The notes under the pieces are model-generated. The model searched no databases. It was not told the origin of the DNA and saw only the letters and a program-made list of their open reading frames with translations. DNA of 64,000 bases, taken from contig NZ_RCCK01000015.1 in NCBI RefSeq assembly GCF_003664035.1, forward strand, positions 310,001 through 374,000, read 5' to 3'. Both the position numbers and the translations under genes were made by a program. This document shows positions 16,783 through 25,260 of this stretch, piece by piece. How positions within the stretch are numbered: the first letter of the stretch is position 1; every line of letters begins with the position of its first letter. This stretch comes from Pedobacter alluvionis. GTDB lineage: Bacteria; Bacteroidota; Bacteroidia; Sphingobacteriales; Sphingobacteriaceae.

Positions 16783-18279
16783 ATGCGAACATTGCTTACT
16801 TCTGCTCAAATGCGCAGTGCTGATCAGTTTACGATTGCCAATAAACCCATTGCTTCTATCGATCTGATGGAAAAAGCGGCGAGGGCTTTTGTTCAAGCTT
16901 TTTTAAGAGACGAGTTCGATCCCAATAAAAGCGTAGCTATAATCTGCGGAAAGGGAAATAATGGGGGAGACGGATTGGCTATTGCACATTTGCTTATCGC
17001 TAATGGATATGAGAATTTAAAAGTCTACATCATTAACTTCAATGAAAAGCAGAGCGACGATTTTGCAATCAACCTGCAACGGATTGAGGAAACACGCTGT
17101 AAAAAAACGATCATTAATCAGGCTTCTGATCTAAAGCATCTGAAAGCCGATTTAATTATTGATGCCATTCTAGGCTCAGGCTTAAATAAGCCTTTGAGTG
17201 GAGAATTTGAAGCGCTTGTGCAGGCCATAAACAAGCTGAATAAAAAAGTGTATGCGGTTGATGTACCAACAGGTTTTTTTGCTGAAGGTAAACTCCCGAA
17301 AGATTATAATGGTATAAAAGCCTACAAAACAATTTGTTTCCAAAGGCCGAAAATTAATTTTTTCTTCCCTGAGTCGGCCTTGGCGACTGAAAAATATGAA
17401 GTGGTAGATATTGATCTGGATGAGGCTTTTATCCAAAAACAAGATGCTGATTTCTATTTAGTGGAAGAAAGTGACATTGAGAAAATCCTGCAGCCCCGAA
17501 AATTGTTCAGCCATAAAGGTACTTATGGTCACGCACTGGTTATTGCAGGAAATACCAATACCATGGGCGCGGCTTTGCTTTCTTCTATGGCTTGTTTACA
17601 CACAGGTGCGGGATTAACCACGGCTTCTATTCCACAGAGTGGCTTAGCCGCCTTAAATACTACTTTGCCAGAAGTCATGGCGCTGCCAAGAGATGAATAC
17701 ACAAGAATAGAGAACCTAAAGAAATATCAGGCCATTGCTATAGGTCCAGGTTTAGGTACTGAAGCAGAAAATGAAAAACTGCTCGAAAGCCTGATTTTGG
17801 CTAACCAGATGTTGATCATTGATGCAGACGCTTTAAATATTTTAGGTGAAAGGCCCGATCTGATCGATAAACTCGCCGCAAATACCATCATCACCCCACA
17901 CGTGAAAGAGTTCGATCGCTTATTTGGTGAACATGATAATTGGTGGGATAGGGTGCAAACAGCTAAAGAACAGGCCTTAAAACAAAAGATCGTTATCACT
18001 CTTAAAAACCAGTATACTTTTATTTGCCTTCCAAAAGGCAAGGTACTCATCAATCCCACAGGAAATCCGGCGATGGCGCAAGGCGGAATGGGTGATATTC
18101 TCACCGGTATTATTGCAGGTTTTGTAGCGCAGAAATATTCGGCAACAGATGCCGCTATTCTGGCCTGCTACATTCATGGGAAAGCAGGCGATTATCTAGC
18201 GCAGGAACAATTTGTGGTTACTGCATCGCATCTTACCGCCAGGATATCAAAAGAAATTAAAGCACTCATCTCAACCTAG
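16783..18279 (+). CDS. nnrD: Bifunctional NAD(P)H-hydrate epimerase / ADP-dependent NAD(P)H-hydrate dehydratase
   Basis: A 498-residue fusion that repairs hydrated NADH and NADPH. The N-terminal YjeF_N epimerase domain (1-215) starts LLTSAQMRSAD and carries GNNGGDG at about 58-64. It equilibrates the S and R epimers of NAD(P)HX. The C-terminal ribokinase-like domain (about 225-498) shows the GPGLGTE segment and the GGMGDILTG anion-hole motif near 434, and dehydrates S-NAD(P)HX using ADP. The ATG agrees with the usual family start even though the -7 box ends 4 nt before it. Nothing suggests an operon partner. Confidence 0.93.
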   Translation: MRTLLTSAQMRSADQFTIANKPIASIDLMEKAARAFVQAFLRDEFDPNKSVAIICGKGNNGGDGLAIAHLLIANGYENLKVYIINFNEKQSDDFAINLQRIEETRCKKTIINQASDLKHLKADLIIDAILGSGLNKPLSGEFEALVQAINKLNKKVYAVDVPTGFFAEGKLPKDYNGIKAYKTICFQRPKINFFFPESALATEKYEVVDIDLDEAFIQKQDADFYLVEESDIEKILQPRKLFSHKGTYGHALVIAGNTNTMGAALLSSMACLHTGAGLTTASIPQSGLAALNTTLPEVMALPRDEYTRIENLKKYQAIAIGPGLGTEAENEKLLESLILANQMLIIDADALNILGERPDLIDKLAANTIITPHVKEFDRLFGEHDNWWDRVQTAKEQALKQKIVITLKNQYTFICLPKGKVLINPTGNPAMAQGGMGDILTGIIAGFVAQKYSATDAAILACYIHGKAGDYLAQEQFVVTASHLTARISKEIKALIST

Positions 18280-18295
18280 TTTGTGATGTGCTTAG

Positions 18296-18307
18296 CCACA
18301 ATTGTGG
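18296..18307. other. Short palindrome after nnrD followed by A-tract
   Basis: CCACAATTGTGG followed by nine A. It could be a weak terminator in the minus direction or a binding site. The evidence is thin. Confidence 0.3.
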
Positions 18308-18407
18308 AAAAAAAACCTTTACTAAACTACTATTTTTTTAGTTTATAATTGATAGTTTACACAATATTTAAATAACAGATACTTTAAAAACGGAAAACAA
18401 AATTATT

Positions 18408-19109
18408 ATGGCACAAAAAGAGTACACGCTGAACGAACTCATTAAGGAATCAGCAGAAAACCCGGCAGAAAACGATTTTTTTGAACTGGAAAAACCGGCC
18501 ATGCTGGAGGTAAACTTAAAAAATCAAAAAATCCTGGCAAAAGCAGGTTCGATGGTTGCTTACATCGGAAATATCGATTTTAAAAGAGAAGGGCTGTTGA
18601 GCAAAGGTTTGGGCGGTTTGTTAAAAAAAGCCATATCAGGTGAAGGTACTTCACTAATGCACGCTACCGGAACTGGCAAACTATATCTGGCCGATGAAGG
18701 GAAGAAAGTAAAGATCATCAAACTCCAAAACGAGTCAGTTTTTGTTAATGGTAATGATGTATTGGCTCTGGAAGAGAATATTAAAAACGAAATAAAAATG
18801 CTAAAAAGCATCGCAGGGATGATGAGTGGTGGTTTATTTCAGGTTAAACTTTCGGGCAGTGGCTACATTGCCATAACCACACATGGCGAACCAATTTTAT
18901 TAAGGGTTACCGCCAATCAGCCTGTGTACACCGATCCGAATGCTACAGTAGCCTGGTCTGAGAATTTAACGCCTAACATTAAAACCAATTTAACTTTCGG
19001 TTCCTTCATTGGAAGGGGAAGTGGCGAATCTTTCCAATTAGAGTTTTTTGGCGAGGGATGGGTATTGGTACAGCCTTACGAAGAAGTGAAGTACGCAGCT
19101 AAGTCTTAA
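18408..19109 (+). CDS. AIM24 family protein
   Basis: A 233-residue protein of the AIM24 (TIGR00266-like) family, a double-layer beta fold related to the tryptophan RNA-binding attenuator superfamily. Typical segments are MLEVNLKNQKILAKAGSMVAY near the start, the Gly-rich GLLSKGLGGLLKKAISGE, and GEGWVLVQPYEE at the end. The bacterial role is not established; the eukaryotic member is mitochondrial. A decayed second 3' end of the same gene lies about 0.9 kb downstream (20034-20090), so the locus was once duplicated. Confidence 0.88.
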   Translation: MAQKEYTLNELIKESAENPAENDFFELEKPAMLEVNLKNQKILAKAGSMVAYIGNIDFKREGLLSKGLGGLLKKAISGEGTSLMHATGTGKLYLADEGKKVKIIKLQNESVFVNGNDVLALEENIKNEIKMLKSIAGMMSGGLFQVKLSGSGYIAITTHGEPILLRVTANQPVYTDPNATVAWSENLTPNIKTNLTFGSFIGRGSGESFQLEFFGEGWVLVQPYEEVKYAAKS

Positions 19110-19201
19110 TAGTAGAATCGTCCTCTCAACCGCGGTGGAGAGATCTTAATCGATAAGGTTTCTCCATTTCGTTCACTCGGGTCAACATGGTTTATACATT
19201 A

Positions 19202-19833
19202 AGAGCCTGTTTAAATTTTTATAGCAAATATTACAAAGCATTTTGCTGTCACGCTAAGCGTAATGGATTGCTTTTATTAATGTGTTGAAAGGGTCTTCGA
19301 CTACGCTACCATTGACGTTATTTTACAAATTATTATTAATCAGTATTTTAATTACTTTAGTATTCCCAACCAGCTAGGCCATAGCACGATATCCCCGTTC
19401 TGCTTAAATCCCGCCTAACAAATTTTTCGGGTTGCACTGCCAAAGCCAACCTACTAGCTTCGAAAGAAAAATTTTCAGACGGCATTTTTTGTTTCTTTTT
19501 GATGCCAAAAAGAAAGAGCCCTTCGGCGGCGGCGAGCCGAGGCAGGACTGCGCCCTAGGGCGAAAGAAATAAATTAAACGTTACTCATATTGATTTTAAA
19601 CAATTAATTAACAATCAGACTGACATACGAATTAATTTTTTTGGTCACAATTGTTAGTTAAAACTATGCACTTTAGTGCAAGACTTTCAGTTTCTAAAAA
19701 TTTTATTATTTGTTCTCTATAGATTAAAATTATGCTTTTTCCGCCTGGAGTGGAGGAAAGAATTTCATTCTTTCTTTACCAAACCTATGCACTTTCAGTG
19801 CATAGTGGTTTAGTTATTTTTTAAACAGCCTCT
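19202..19833. mobile_element. MITE-like element with 14-bp terminal inverted repeats
   Basis: AGAGCCTGTTTAAA (19202-19215) and TTTAAACAGCCTCT (19820-19833) are inverted copies with one mismatch, enclosing 604 bp without a gene. Inside are TCTTTTTG/CAAAAAGA near 19495-19515 and two palindromes of TATGCACTTTnAGTGCATA type near 19665-19680 and 19785-19803. I could not identify a convincing target-site duplication. It lies between the AIM24 gene and the remnant of its duplicate. Confidence 0.45.
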
Positions 19834-19885
19834 AAATATATAGGCGATTTTTTTGGAAAGCAGTTGCAAAAGCATTTGGGTTTAG

Positions 19886-19940
19886 GCAGTCCTGCCATTC
19901 GCTTTATCCCGATGAAAAATCGGGATGCCCGCTCCTGTCA
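19886..19940. repeat. REP-like element with ATCCCGAT hairpin
   Basis: It has the form CAGTCCTGCC...ATCCCGAT-GAAAA-ATCGGGAT...GCTCCTGTCAGG. The central 8-bp stem (19905-19925) is perfect. I recall similar sequence from Pedobacter intergenic regions. Confidence 0.6.
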
Positions 19941-20033
19941 GGTTTAGGTGGCGTGGGCATTCATTCTATTTAAGGTTGTAAGGAGCAAAAAACCTTTAGC
20001 TTAAACGGTTTTCCTCCAATTTAACAGACATAA

Positions 20034-20090
20034 TGGGTGTTGGTGCAGCCTTGTGAAGAAGTGAAATATGCAACTAAATATTATATTTTA
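20034..20090 (+). pseudogene. 3' remnant of a second AIM24 gene
   Basis: Read from 20034 the frame gives WVLVQPCEEVKYATK. It matches the last residues of the intact AIM24 protein (WVLVQPYEEVKYAAKS) with mostly synonymous base changes. The start and body of the gene are missing. Both the intact gene and the remnant are followed within a few bases by a GTC..CTC-type repeat, so the repeat was part of the duplicated block. Synonymous divergence suggests the copy was coding for some time before it was lost. Confidence 0.75.
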
Positions 20091-20092
20091 AT

Positions 20093-20197
20093 CGTCATCT
20101 CGACTGAAGCGCAGCGGAATGGAGAGATCTATCCAGACAGATTTTGCTTCGCAGAGCCTTCGGGTTCTCGACTTCGTTTCACTCGCTCGAAATGACG
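20093..20197. repeat. GTCATTTCGA-type palindromic repeat
   Basis: It starts CGTCATCTCGA and ends TCGAAATGACG, with CTGAAGCGCAGCGGAATGGAG inside. It is the longer variant, containing a GCTTCGCAGAGCC/GGGTTCTCGACTTCG segment. Confidence 0.85.
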
Positions 20198-20218
20198 ATT
20201 CTTTAGTTAAAAAACAGA

Positions 20219-20250
20219 AAATCCCGGCATTTTATCGATGTCGGGATTTT
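20219..20250 (-). terminator. Terminator of the sigma/anti-sigma operon
   Basis: A 12-bp stem with one G-U pair (20219-20230 with 20238-20249), 7-nt loop and T-rich sequence on the minus side, 25 nt past the anti-sigma stop. Confidence 0.85.
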
Positions 20251-20274
20251 ATATATTGATTAAATAATTTCTAT

Positions 20275-21138
20275 CTACACACCGCCCATTACGGTTAACT
20301 TATCCATTGTAGGGTTAACGCTTCCGCCCATAGGTTCTAAGGTTACGGCAAATGCCTGTGCTTCCTGAATGGTCTGCATTTTTACCAGTGCCTCATTATT
20401 AGTCGAATCGGTTTTTCCAAAAACACCCAAGCTTACCGGTTTACCATTTACCAAGGCCCACAACTGATATTGATGTTCGGCATCGGTTTTTGGTAAATCC
20501 ATAGCCACATAGTTAATCAGCACACTTTTATCTTTTTTGTTCCAGTAAACCTTCATTTTAGAAGCTGGACTAAATGCCTGCCCTGCCATACGGATGGTTG
20601 CCCACTCTTTGCTATCTGCCATGGCTGCCATATTATCTAAGCCCTGGTTCTCAAACTCCAGTTTGCTTACTATCCCGGCAAACTTTTGTTTATCCAGGTT
20701 TAAACTTGCAATCTGGTCATGCGCAGCGTTCAGTTTGTTATAAGTAATAAATAATGCCGCGGTACTTACTACCAATAAAGCTATACAGGCAACTAAGGCG
20801 TACCGTAAAGTTCTCACTTTCGCATCGCTTCCATCCAAACGTATAATTCTTGGTTCTTCTGTATAAATTGGTTCGGGTTGAACATTCACATTCTCTTCAA
20901 CCTCACTTAACCCCAATTTTTCGAATAATCTTGTTTCTATATCTGCAGATGGTTCTATCGCATTTTGAACAGCATATTGCTCCATAGCTTGCTCAATGGC
21001 CGCTATTTCATCTCTTACCTCAGGGTTTTGAGATGCCATTTCCTCAACCTGCAACGTTTCTTCAGGTGATAAATCACCTAAAACGTACAGCTCAAGTACT
21101 CCGGATTCGATATATGCTTTTAAATTTTCCACGCTCAA
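20275..21138 (-). CDS. RskA-type anti-sigma factor
   Basis: A 287-residue membrane protein. A cytoplasmic N-terminal anti-sigma domain (LKAYIESGVLELYVLGDLSPEE...) is followed by one transmembrane helix at about 112-132 and a C-terminal extracytoplasmic RskA domain (about 180-285). It should hold the co-encoded ECF sigma factor at the membrane until a signal releases it. The start shown is TTG in a TTGA overlap with the sigma stop. A GTG two codons later (21132) is equally plausible and would give the usual MENLKAYIESG beginning. No zinc-binding HxxxCxxC motif is seen. Confidence 0.88.
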   Translation of the reverse strand: MSVENLKAYIESGVLELYVLGDLSPEETLQVEEMASQNPEVRDEIAAIEQAMEQYAVQNAIEPSADIETRLFEKLGLSEVEENVNVQPEPIYTEEPRIIRLDGSDAKVRTLRYALVACIALLVVSTAALFITYNKLNAAHDQIASLNLDKQKFAGIVSKLEFENQGLDNMAAMADSKEWATIRMAGQAFSPASKMKVYWNKKDKSVLINYVAMDLPKTDAEHQYQLWALVNGKPVSLGVFGKTDSTNNEALVKMQTIQEAQAFAVTLEPMGGSVNPTMDKLTVMGGV

Positions 21139-21686
21139 TTAAAATTCCTTCTCAATTCAATAATAGCCAACCGGATCCGGGTTTTCACCGTACCTAATGG
21201 CAGATCTAACTTTTCTGCGGCCTCCACATGTGTGAAACCCTTGTAATAAACTAAATCAAGAACTGCTTGTAAATCCGGTTTAAGGTTATCTACAAGTTGC
21301 TTAACACCAAGAACATCGGGGTTAAACGTAACCTTGTTTTGTTCATCAACGAAACTTACGTTATTTTCTATATCTTGGTTTTTGAGTGAATTCTTAAAGT
21401 CTTTAGAACGAAGTTTATCGATCGATAAATTGCGGGCAATATTCATCATCCAAGTAAACAAACGTCCTTTTGTATGATCATAGTGTGCTGCAGACTGCCA
21501 GATTTTTACGAAAGTTTCCTGTAAAACATCTTCTGCAAGCTCTGTGTGGGTAATAATGCGTGAAATAACGCCGTAAAGCGCCGAAGAATACATGCTGTAC
21601 AGCGTTTTTAGTACCGCTTGATCTTTCGATTGCAGTGCTTGAACGAGTTCAGGTTCGGTTAGGGTTAATTTTTTTAATGCAGTCAC
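21135..21686 (-). CDS. ECF-type RNA polymerase sigma factor
   Basis: A 183-residue ECF sigma. Region 2 (about 25-90) includes the ELAEDVLQETFVKIWQ core-binding segment and region 4 (about 125-180) includes the HVEAAEKLDLPLGTVKTRI helix-turn-helix. It starts with GTG 9 nt after a -7 box and overlaps the anti-sigma gene by 4 nt, so the two proteins are made together. Pairing with an RskA-type partner suggests a SigK-like envelope or redox response, but the regulon cannot be told from here. Confidence 0.9.
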   Translation of the reverse strand: MTALKKLTLTEPELVQALQSKDQAVLKTLYSMYSSALYGVISRIITHTELAEDVLQETFVKIWQSAAHYDHTKGRLFTWMMNIARNLSIDKLRSKDFKNSLKNQDIENNVSFVDEQNKVTFNPDVLGVKQLVDNLKPDLQAVLDLVYYKGFTHVEAAEKLDLPLGTVKTRIRLAIIELRRNFN

Positions 21687-21695
21687 TATTGATCA

Positions 21696-21726
21696 CTAAG
21701 ATACAATACAGAACACTAAAAGCAAA
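21696..21726 (-). promoter_or_regulatory. Promoter of the ECF sigma operon
   Basis: In the minus direction TTTG (21723-21726), 19-bp spacer, TATCTTAG (21696-21703). This is the same -7 variant as nnrD. It looks like a housekeeping promoter rather than an ECF autoregulatory one. Confidence 0.6.
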
Positions 21727-21800
21727 AAAATGTTTTAAAAATGCATTCCGCTTAGGAGTGCGATTTTTAAAACATTACTAGTCTATTTCTTAAAATATAA

Positions 21801-22694
21801 TTATGCTATCCCTTCAATAGGGAAAAGGTGTTTTTCAGCATGGTAAGATGAACGTACCAGCGGGCCGCTTTCTACATATTTTAAGCCTTTTGCCAAGCCG
21901 GCTTCTTTGTACATCGCAAAAGTATCCGGATGGATCCAATCAACCACAGGATGGTGATTACGGGTTGGCTGTAAATATTGTCCTAAAGTTAGGATGTGAA
22001 CGCCATTGGCCACTAAATCGTCCATGGCTTCGAAAATATCTTCTTCGGTTTCGCCCAAGCCAAGCATAATACCTGTTTTTGTTCTTAAACCAAATTCCGA
22101 AATTCTTTTTAAAGCTTCCAGGCTTCTGTCGTACTTCGCCTGGATGCGTACCTGCCTGGTTAAACGCTTAACGGTTTCCATATTGTGCGAAACCACTTCC
22201 GGACGTTCTTCTAAAACACGGTATAAATTATCCCATTGACCTTTAAAATCAGGGATTAAAGTTTCTAAGGTAGTAATCGGGCTTTCTCTGCGGATAGCCT
22301 GTAAGGTTTCTGCCCAGATAATTGAACCGCCATCTTTTAAATCATCACGGTCTACCGAAGTAATTACGCAATGTTTAACGCCCATTAACCTTACAGAATC
22401 AGCAATACGGTTAGGTTCGTCAACATCAACAGCCAATGGCCTGCCTGTAGCAACCGCACAGAAAGAGCAACTGCGGGTACAGATGTTTCCTAAAATCATG
22501 AATGTTGCCGTACCTGCGCCCCAACATTCGCCCATATTCGGGCAATTGCCGCTTTCGCAGATGGTATGCAGCTTATGCGTGTCTACTAAACTGCGAACTT
22601 GTGCATATTCTTTACCAACGGGTAATTTTACACGTAACCAATCTGGTTTACGTTTAACTTCAGTTACAGCAGGTACTACCGGTAAATCAATCAT
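21801..22694 (-). CDS. lipA: Lipoyl synthase (radical SAM)
   Basis: A 297-residue radical-SAM enzyme that inserts two sulfurs into protein-bound octanoyl groups to make lipoyl cofactors. The auxiliary cluster motif is C46-x4-C51-x5-C57. The radical-SAM motif is C72-x3-C76-x2-C79. The C-terminal GPLVRSSYHAEK supplies the conserved serine ligand. Length and N-terminus (MIDLP...RKPDWLRVKLP) match the family, which supports the ATG at 22694. No lipB is adjacent. The gene stands alone with its own -7 box. Confidence 0.97.
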   Translation of the reverse strand: MIDLPVVPAVTEVKRKPDWLRVKLPVGKEYAQVRSLVDTHKLHTICESGNCPNMGECWGAGTATFMILGNICTRSCSFCAVATGRPLAVDVDEPNRIADSVRLMGVKHCVITSVDRDDLKDGGSIIWAETLQAIRRESPITTLETLIPDFKGQWDNLYRVLEERPEVVSHNMETVKRLTRQVRIQAKYDRSLEALKRISEFGLRTKTGIMLGLGETEEDIFEAMDDLVANGVHILTLGQYLQPTRNHHPVVDWIHPDTFAMYKEAGLAKGLKYVESGPLVRSSYHAEKHLFPIEGIA

Positions 22695-22698
22695 GTTA

Positions 22699-22706
22699 CA
22701 AAGTTA
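22699..22706 (-). promoter_or_regulatory. -7 box of lipA, 4 nt before the ATG
   Basis: TAACTTTG on the minus strand, a perfect TAnnTTTG. Only four bases (TAAC) separate it from the start codon. Confidence 0.65.
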
Positions 22707-22784
22707 ATGAATAGGATTGAAATGTTACAACGTAGAAATGTTTGAAGGTTGTAATAATTGGGGTGATTGTTAATTGCGGGTTAG

Positions 22785-22838
22785 CTAACTTGCGAAGTCT
22801 GGCAGGGCAGGGGGCGGAGCTAGACTTCGCAAGTTTAG
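22785..22838. repeat. AACTTGCGAAGTCT inverted repeat
   Basis: CTAACTTGCGAAGTCT (22785-22800) pairs with AGACTTCGCAAGTTTAG (22822-22838), one bulge. A related element lies at 23413-23459 and a half copy near 59251. Confidence 0.7.
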
Positions 22839-22853
22839 CAAGGACCTGCCTGT

Positions 22854-22879
22854 AGTGTCAGATATTTTTATCTGACACT
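22854..22879. terminator. TGTCAGATA hairpin downstream of the GNAT gene
   Basis: A perfect 11-bp stem AGTGTCAGATA/TATCTGACACT with a TTTT loop, 7 nt past the GNAT stop. No T-tract follows, so it may instead be a repeat. A very similar hairpin lies at 23637-23660. Confidence 0.5.
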
Positions 22880-22885
22880 AAAAAT

Positions 22886-23317
22886 TTAATCTAAATCAAT
22901 TTCAAAAGCAATCTGCCGTTTATTCTCTTTAAAGCCTACCCGTTCGTAAAATTGATGACTTTCAATACGTTTGGTGTTGCACCTTACCTTTAGTTTTTTC
23001 ACCTGATGCTGTTCTGCCCAAAGTTTTACGCGTTCAATTAATTGTTTTCCAATTTTTAAATTGCGGTAAGTTTCATCCACTATCAAGCCTCCAATTTCGA
23101 CAAACGGATCAGATTCTATTCTTAAGGTATAAAAACCATGGATCCAGCCTACTACTTTGTCGTCAACTAAAGCAACAAATGCACAGTTGTCGTTACTGTT
23201 ATTAATGTGTTTAATTCTGGCTGATGTTTGCTTAATGTCATTCTCGTAACCCAATTGTGTGGACAGCCAGGTCACACTTTCTGCATCTTCTTTGGTTATT
23301 ACTCTGATTTCGACCAT
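22886..23317 (-). CDS. GNAT-family N-acetyltransferase
   Basis: A 143-residue single-domain acetyltransferase. The acetyl-CoA loop reads RNLKIGKQL (motif A, about 94-104), preceded by the IGGLIVDETY strand; the C-terminal FYERVGFKE is motif B. It transfers acetyl from acetyl-CoA to an unknown amine. The gene is bracketed on both sides by related inverted repeats and TGTCAGAT hairpins, so it could have arrived or moved as a unit. The substrate cannot be predicted. Confidence 0.88.
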   Translation of the reverse strand: MVEIRVITKEDAESVTWLSTQLGYENDIKQTSARIKHINNSNDNCAFVALVDDKVVGWIHGFYTLRIESDPFVEIGGLIVDETYRNLKIGKQLIERVKLWAEQHQVKKLKVRCNTKRIESHQFYERVGFKENKRQIAFEIDLD

Positions 23318-23412
23318 CGTTAATAAGGTATTATGTTGAACTAAATTAGGATTAAAAAATTATTCTCCCATCAGATGGTATTATTTGACGGAATGCATGC
23401 CAGGCGCTGGCC

Positions 23413-23459
23413 AACTTACGAAGTTGCATGGGCAGGCGCTAGGGCTAACTTCGTAAGTT
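23413..23459. repeat. AACTTACGAAGTT inverted repeat
   Basis: A perfect 13-bp inverted repeat (23413-23425 with 23447-23459). It is of the same family as 22785-22838. Confidence 0.7.
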
Positions 23460-23490
23460 TACGGTCCCAAAAGCATCAAGCTGTGCCTCC

Positions 23491-23560
23491 TAAACCCTAT
23501 TGAAGCGGCAGCCTGAGCCTCCTTGGCGAAGCTACAGCGGAAAGAGGGACTGCTGTTGCC
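23491..23560. repeat. TTGAAGCGGC-type REP-like element
   Basis: TATTGAAGCGGCAGCC...GCGGAAAGAGGGACTGCT, related to 28090-28165. The stretch from 23318 to 23755 holds no gene, only these repeats and the cysS promoter. Confidence 0.55.
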
Positions 23561-23636
23561 GATAAGCAGTAATATACCTTTACTAATATTTGGGAAAAAC
23601 CGATATTACAATCTTAATAATTAAAATTTTGTTTTA

Positions 23637-23660
23637 CTGTCAGATGATAACATCTGACAG
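23637..23660. repeat. CTGTCAGATG hairpin
   Basis: A perfect 10-bp stem CTGTCAGATG/CATCTGACAG with an ATAA loop, resembling the hairpin on the other side of the GNAT gene. Confidence 0.6.
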
Positions 23661-23743
23661 CACGGATACCGTTTATAAATGTTAGTTAAAAATCATAAGC
23701 TAAACAATGCAACTTTAAACGTTTTAACTTTCTAACTTAATAT

Positions 23744-23751
23744 TACATTTG
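23744..23751 (+). promoter_or_regulatory. -7 box of cysS, 4 nt before the ATG
   Basis: TACATTTG, a perfect TAnnTTTG. Only CAAT separates it from the ATG at 23756. Confidence 0.65.
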
Positions 23752-23755
23752 CAAT

Positions 23756-25216
23756 ATGAATACTGGCTTACTGCTATATAATACGCTTTCGCGCAAAAAA
23801 GAACTTTTTCAACCCTTAAATGCACCCAACGTTGGGATGTATGTTTGCGGTCCTACTGTTTATAGTGATGTGCACCTGGGTAATTGCCGCACGTTTATTT
23901 CTTTCGATTTAATTTTCAGGTACCTTAAATATACTGGTTATAAAGTACGTTATGTACGTAATATTACCGATGCAGGTCACTTAGAAGGCGATAGGGACGA
24001 GGGCGATGATAAATTTGCAAAACGTGCGAAATTGGAGCAGCTTGAGCCAATGGAAATTGTACAGAAATATACTTTGGGTTTCCATGATGTAATGCGCATG
24101 TTCAACACGCAGCCGCCAAGTATCGAGCCTACAGCTACCGGACATATTATTGAGCAGATTGAAATGATTAAGGTAATTATAACCAATGGTTATGGTTACG
24201 AAGTTGACGGCAATGTATATTTTGATGTAGAAAAATATAGCAAGGAATACAACTACACTATTTTAACCAACCGCAATCTCGAAGACATGCTGAACAATAC
24301 CCGTGAACTGGGTGGCCAGGATGAGAAACACGGGAGGTTGGACTTTGCCTTATGGATAAAAGCAAAGCCAGAAACCTTAATGCAATGGCAATCGCCATGG
24401 GGCATGGGCTTTCCGGGCTGGCATATCGAGTGTTCGGCCATGAGCGCCAAATATTTGGGTGCTGAATTTGATATTCATGGTGGTGGAATGGATTTAGCAG
24501 CAACGCACCACACCAATGAAATTGCACAATCTGAAGCTTGCAGCCATAAACAACCTGCCCGCTATTGGATGCACACCAATATGCTTACAGTAAACGGTAC
24601 GCGCATGTCTAAATCTGCAGGCAATGGTTTCCTTCCTTTAGAATTGTTTACTGGTGACCACCCTTTACTGAAAAAAGGCTTTAGCCCGATGACGGTGAAG
24701 TTTTTTATGTTACAGGCGCACTACCGGAGTACATTAGATTTTTCTAATGAAGCTTTAGATGCCTCGGAGAAAGGTTTTCGCCGCTTAATGGCTGCGATTG
24801 GCTTGTTAGATAAGTTAACAGTTTCTGAACAGAACGATTTCGATATTGATGCATTGAAAGAAAAATGTATTAATGCGATGAATGATGACTTTAACAGTCC
24901 GATTTTAGTCGCAGAGTTATTTGAAGCAGTTCGGATTATCAATACCGTGTACGATGGTAAAGGGAAAATCTCTGCAGAAGCACTGGAAAAGTTAAAGCAA
25001 CTGATTAACGATTTCGTTTTCGATATATTAGGACTGAAAGATGAGGATGCCGGGGGTAACGACTTAAACGGCGTTTTAGATATGGTGATTAACTTAAGAA
25101 CGGAAGCAAAAGCGAATAAAGATTATGCCACTTCTGACCGTATCCGTATTGGCTTACAAGAATTGGGAATCCAGCTTAAAGACGGCAAAGAGGGAACCAC
25201 CTGGAGTAAGGCTTAG
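23756..25216 (+). CDS. cysS: Cysteinyl-tRNA synthetase
   Basis: A 486-residue class I aminoacyl-tRNA synthetase that charges tRNA-Cys. The HIGH signature appears as HLGN (40-43), close to the zinc ligand C31 in YVCGP. The remaining zinc ligands are in the IECSAMS and HTNEIAQSE segments. The KMSKS loop is RMSKS near 282-287. A C-terminal DALR-type helical domain follows. The N-terminus (LYNTLSRKKELF) fits homologues, which supports the ATG despite the very short distance to the -7 box. Confidence 0.97.
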   Translation: MNTGLLLYNTLSRKKELFQPLNAPNVGMYVCGPTVYSDVHLGNCRTFISFDLIFRYLKYTGYKVRYVRNITDAGHLEGDRDEGDDKFAKRAKLEQLEPMEIVQKYTLGFHDVMRMFNTQPPSIEPTATGHIIEQIEMIKVIITNGYGYEVDGNVYFDVEKYSKEYNYTILTNRNLEDMLNNTRELGGQDEKHGRLDFALWIKAKPETLMQWQSPWGMGFPGWHIECSAMSAKYLGAEFDIHGGGMDLAATHHTNEIAQSEACSHKQPARYWMHTNMLTVNGTRMSKSAGNGFLPLELFTGDHPLLKKGFSPMTVKFFMLQAHYRSTLDFSNEALDASEKGFRRLMAAIGLLDKLTVSEQNDFDIDALKEKCINAMNDDFNSPILVAELFEAVRIINTVYDGKGKISAEALEKLKQLINDFVFDILGLKDEDAGGNDLNGVLDMVINLRTEAKANKDYATSDRIRIGLQELGIQLKDGKEGTTWSKA

Positions 25217-25260
25217 TTGGTACTAAGTCTACAGTCCAGAGTCATGAGTCGATTTTAGCA

